Source: a virus. From it: 20,149 bases of DNA. Under the pieces are notes generated by a model. That model was not told where the DNA came from and made no database searches. It worked only from the letters and a program-made list of their open reading frames with translations. The position numbers and the translations under genes were made by a program. Below are positions 19,924-20,149 of the stretch, in pieces. How positions within the stretch are numbered: the stretch's first letter is position 1; every line of letters begins with the position of its first letter. The stretch lies in IMG/VR virus record IMGVR_UViG_3300020204_000471, positions 1-20,149 of that record. One strand, written 5' to 3'.

Positions 19924-20108
19924 ATTTCTTCCAAATAATATTTCATGTGTGAAAAGTTTTTATCTTTATCACGAATTGTTTTTCCACGAAATCTAAAAAG
20001 TTTTTTGTTTCCTTCGTCAGATACAACCCACATTACAGGTCCTTGTGATGTGTTTTGGAACATAAACTTTGCTTTTTCTGGAGCAATAAAAGATGTTAGT
20101 GTTTTCAT
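19920..20108 (-). CDS. 62-residue hypothetical protein
   Basis: The protein begins MKTLTSFIAPEKAKFMFQNT and has a compact beta-rich middle (GPVMWVVSDEGNKKLFRF). Its end is basic then aromatic (RGKTIRDKDKNFSHMKYYLEEI). GGAGG lies 4 bases before the ATG, which overlaps the stop of the gene upstream (ATGA). No domain is recognised. It is cotranslated with its two neighbours. Confidence 0.72.
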   Translation of the reverse strand: MKTLTSFIAPEKAKFMFQNTSQGPVMWVVSDEGNKKLFRFRGKTIRDKDKNFSHMKYYLEEI

Positions 20109-20149
20109 AATGCCTCCAATTTTTGTTTTACAGATTCTGGTGTTGCTTT
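20105..20149 (-). CDS. C-terminal end of an unidentified protein (5' end outside window)
   Basis: Only the last 14 codons and the stop are visible (KATPESVKQKLEAL). Its final codons carry the GGAGG of the next gene, and its stop overlaps that gene's start. This is too short to identify. Confidence 0.6.
   Translation of the reverse strand, partial: KATPESVKQKLEAL

Noticed and set aside
1-20149. CRISPR arrays, insertion sequences, integrase or attachment sites
   Set aside because: No regularly spaced direct repeats, transposase motifs or tRNA-end duplications were seen.

Overview
The window looks like part of a T4-like cyanophage genome (a marine myovirus infecting Synechococcus or Prochlorococcus). 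The grounds are a T4 gp61-type primase directly followed by class Ia nrdA and nrdB, a phage-carried 6-phosphogluconate dehydrogenase (gnd) of the kind found in cyanophages, a phage tRNA-Gly, T4-type late promoter boxes (TATAAATA), and many small conserved genes typical of these phages. All genes read on the minus strand, so transcription runs from right to left. Coding density is very high, many genes overlap by 1 to 41 bases, and the sequence is AT-rich. No convincing plus-strand gene was seen.

From right (upstream) to left (downstream). (1) 20149-18761: the end of an unknown gene, two 62-residue proteins, a terminator, and a 308-residue protein of unknown function. (2) 18733-13952: late genes. 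These are a 385-residue protein with a nucleotidyltransferase domain, a very basic 537-residue modular protein, two small hydrophobic proteins, a 172-residue probable structural protein and three conserved small or medium proteins. (3) 13939-9476: the DNA-metabolism block of primase, nrdA and nrdB, with overlapping or nearly abutting genes, closed by a palindromic terminator. (4) 9419-4742: two large low-complexity probable virion proteins. The 822-residue one carries an embedded HAD-phosphatase-like domain. A short membrane protein gene lies between them. (5) 4626-2802: a GIY-YIG-like protein, a 65-residue protein, a secreted lysozyme-like protein behind a structured leader, tRNA-Gly(UCC) and a zinc-ribbon protein. 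(6) 2696-1: a tightly overlapping string of tiny, mostly membrane-anchored proteins, then gnd, then three more tiny genes.

The main observation is that several large late proteins carry, at their N-termini and again internally, short motifs resembling the T4 capsid-targeting sequence and the prohead-protease site ((I/L)-x-E followed by a small residue). Two of them also carry enzyme domains (HAD phosphatase-like and nucleotidyltransferase-like). This suggests head-packaged, protease-processed enzyme cargo. An 11-codon ORF at 6914-6949 encodes almost only such a targeting peptide. A second observation is that the ORF of gnd runs upstream into a 19-residue stretch that reads like the N-terminus of glucose-6-phosphate dehydrogenase (zwf), as if a zwf gene had been deleted down to its first codons. 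A third is that terminators and late promoters are fused, with the U-tract of one running into the TATAAATA box of the next. In metabolic terms gnd (NAD(P)H from the pentose phosphate pathway) and nrdAB (dNTP supply) both serve phage DNA synthesis. Functional assignments rest on recognised motifs and remembered family features, because no database search was possible.
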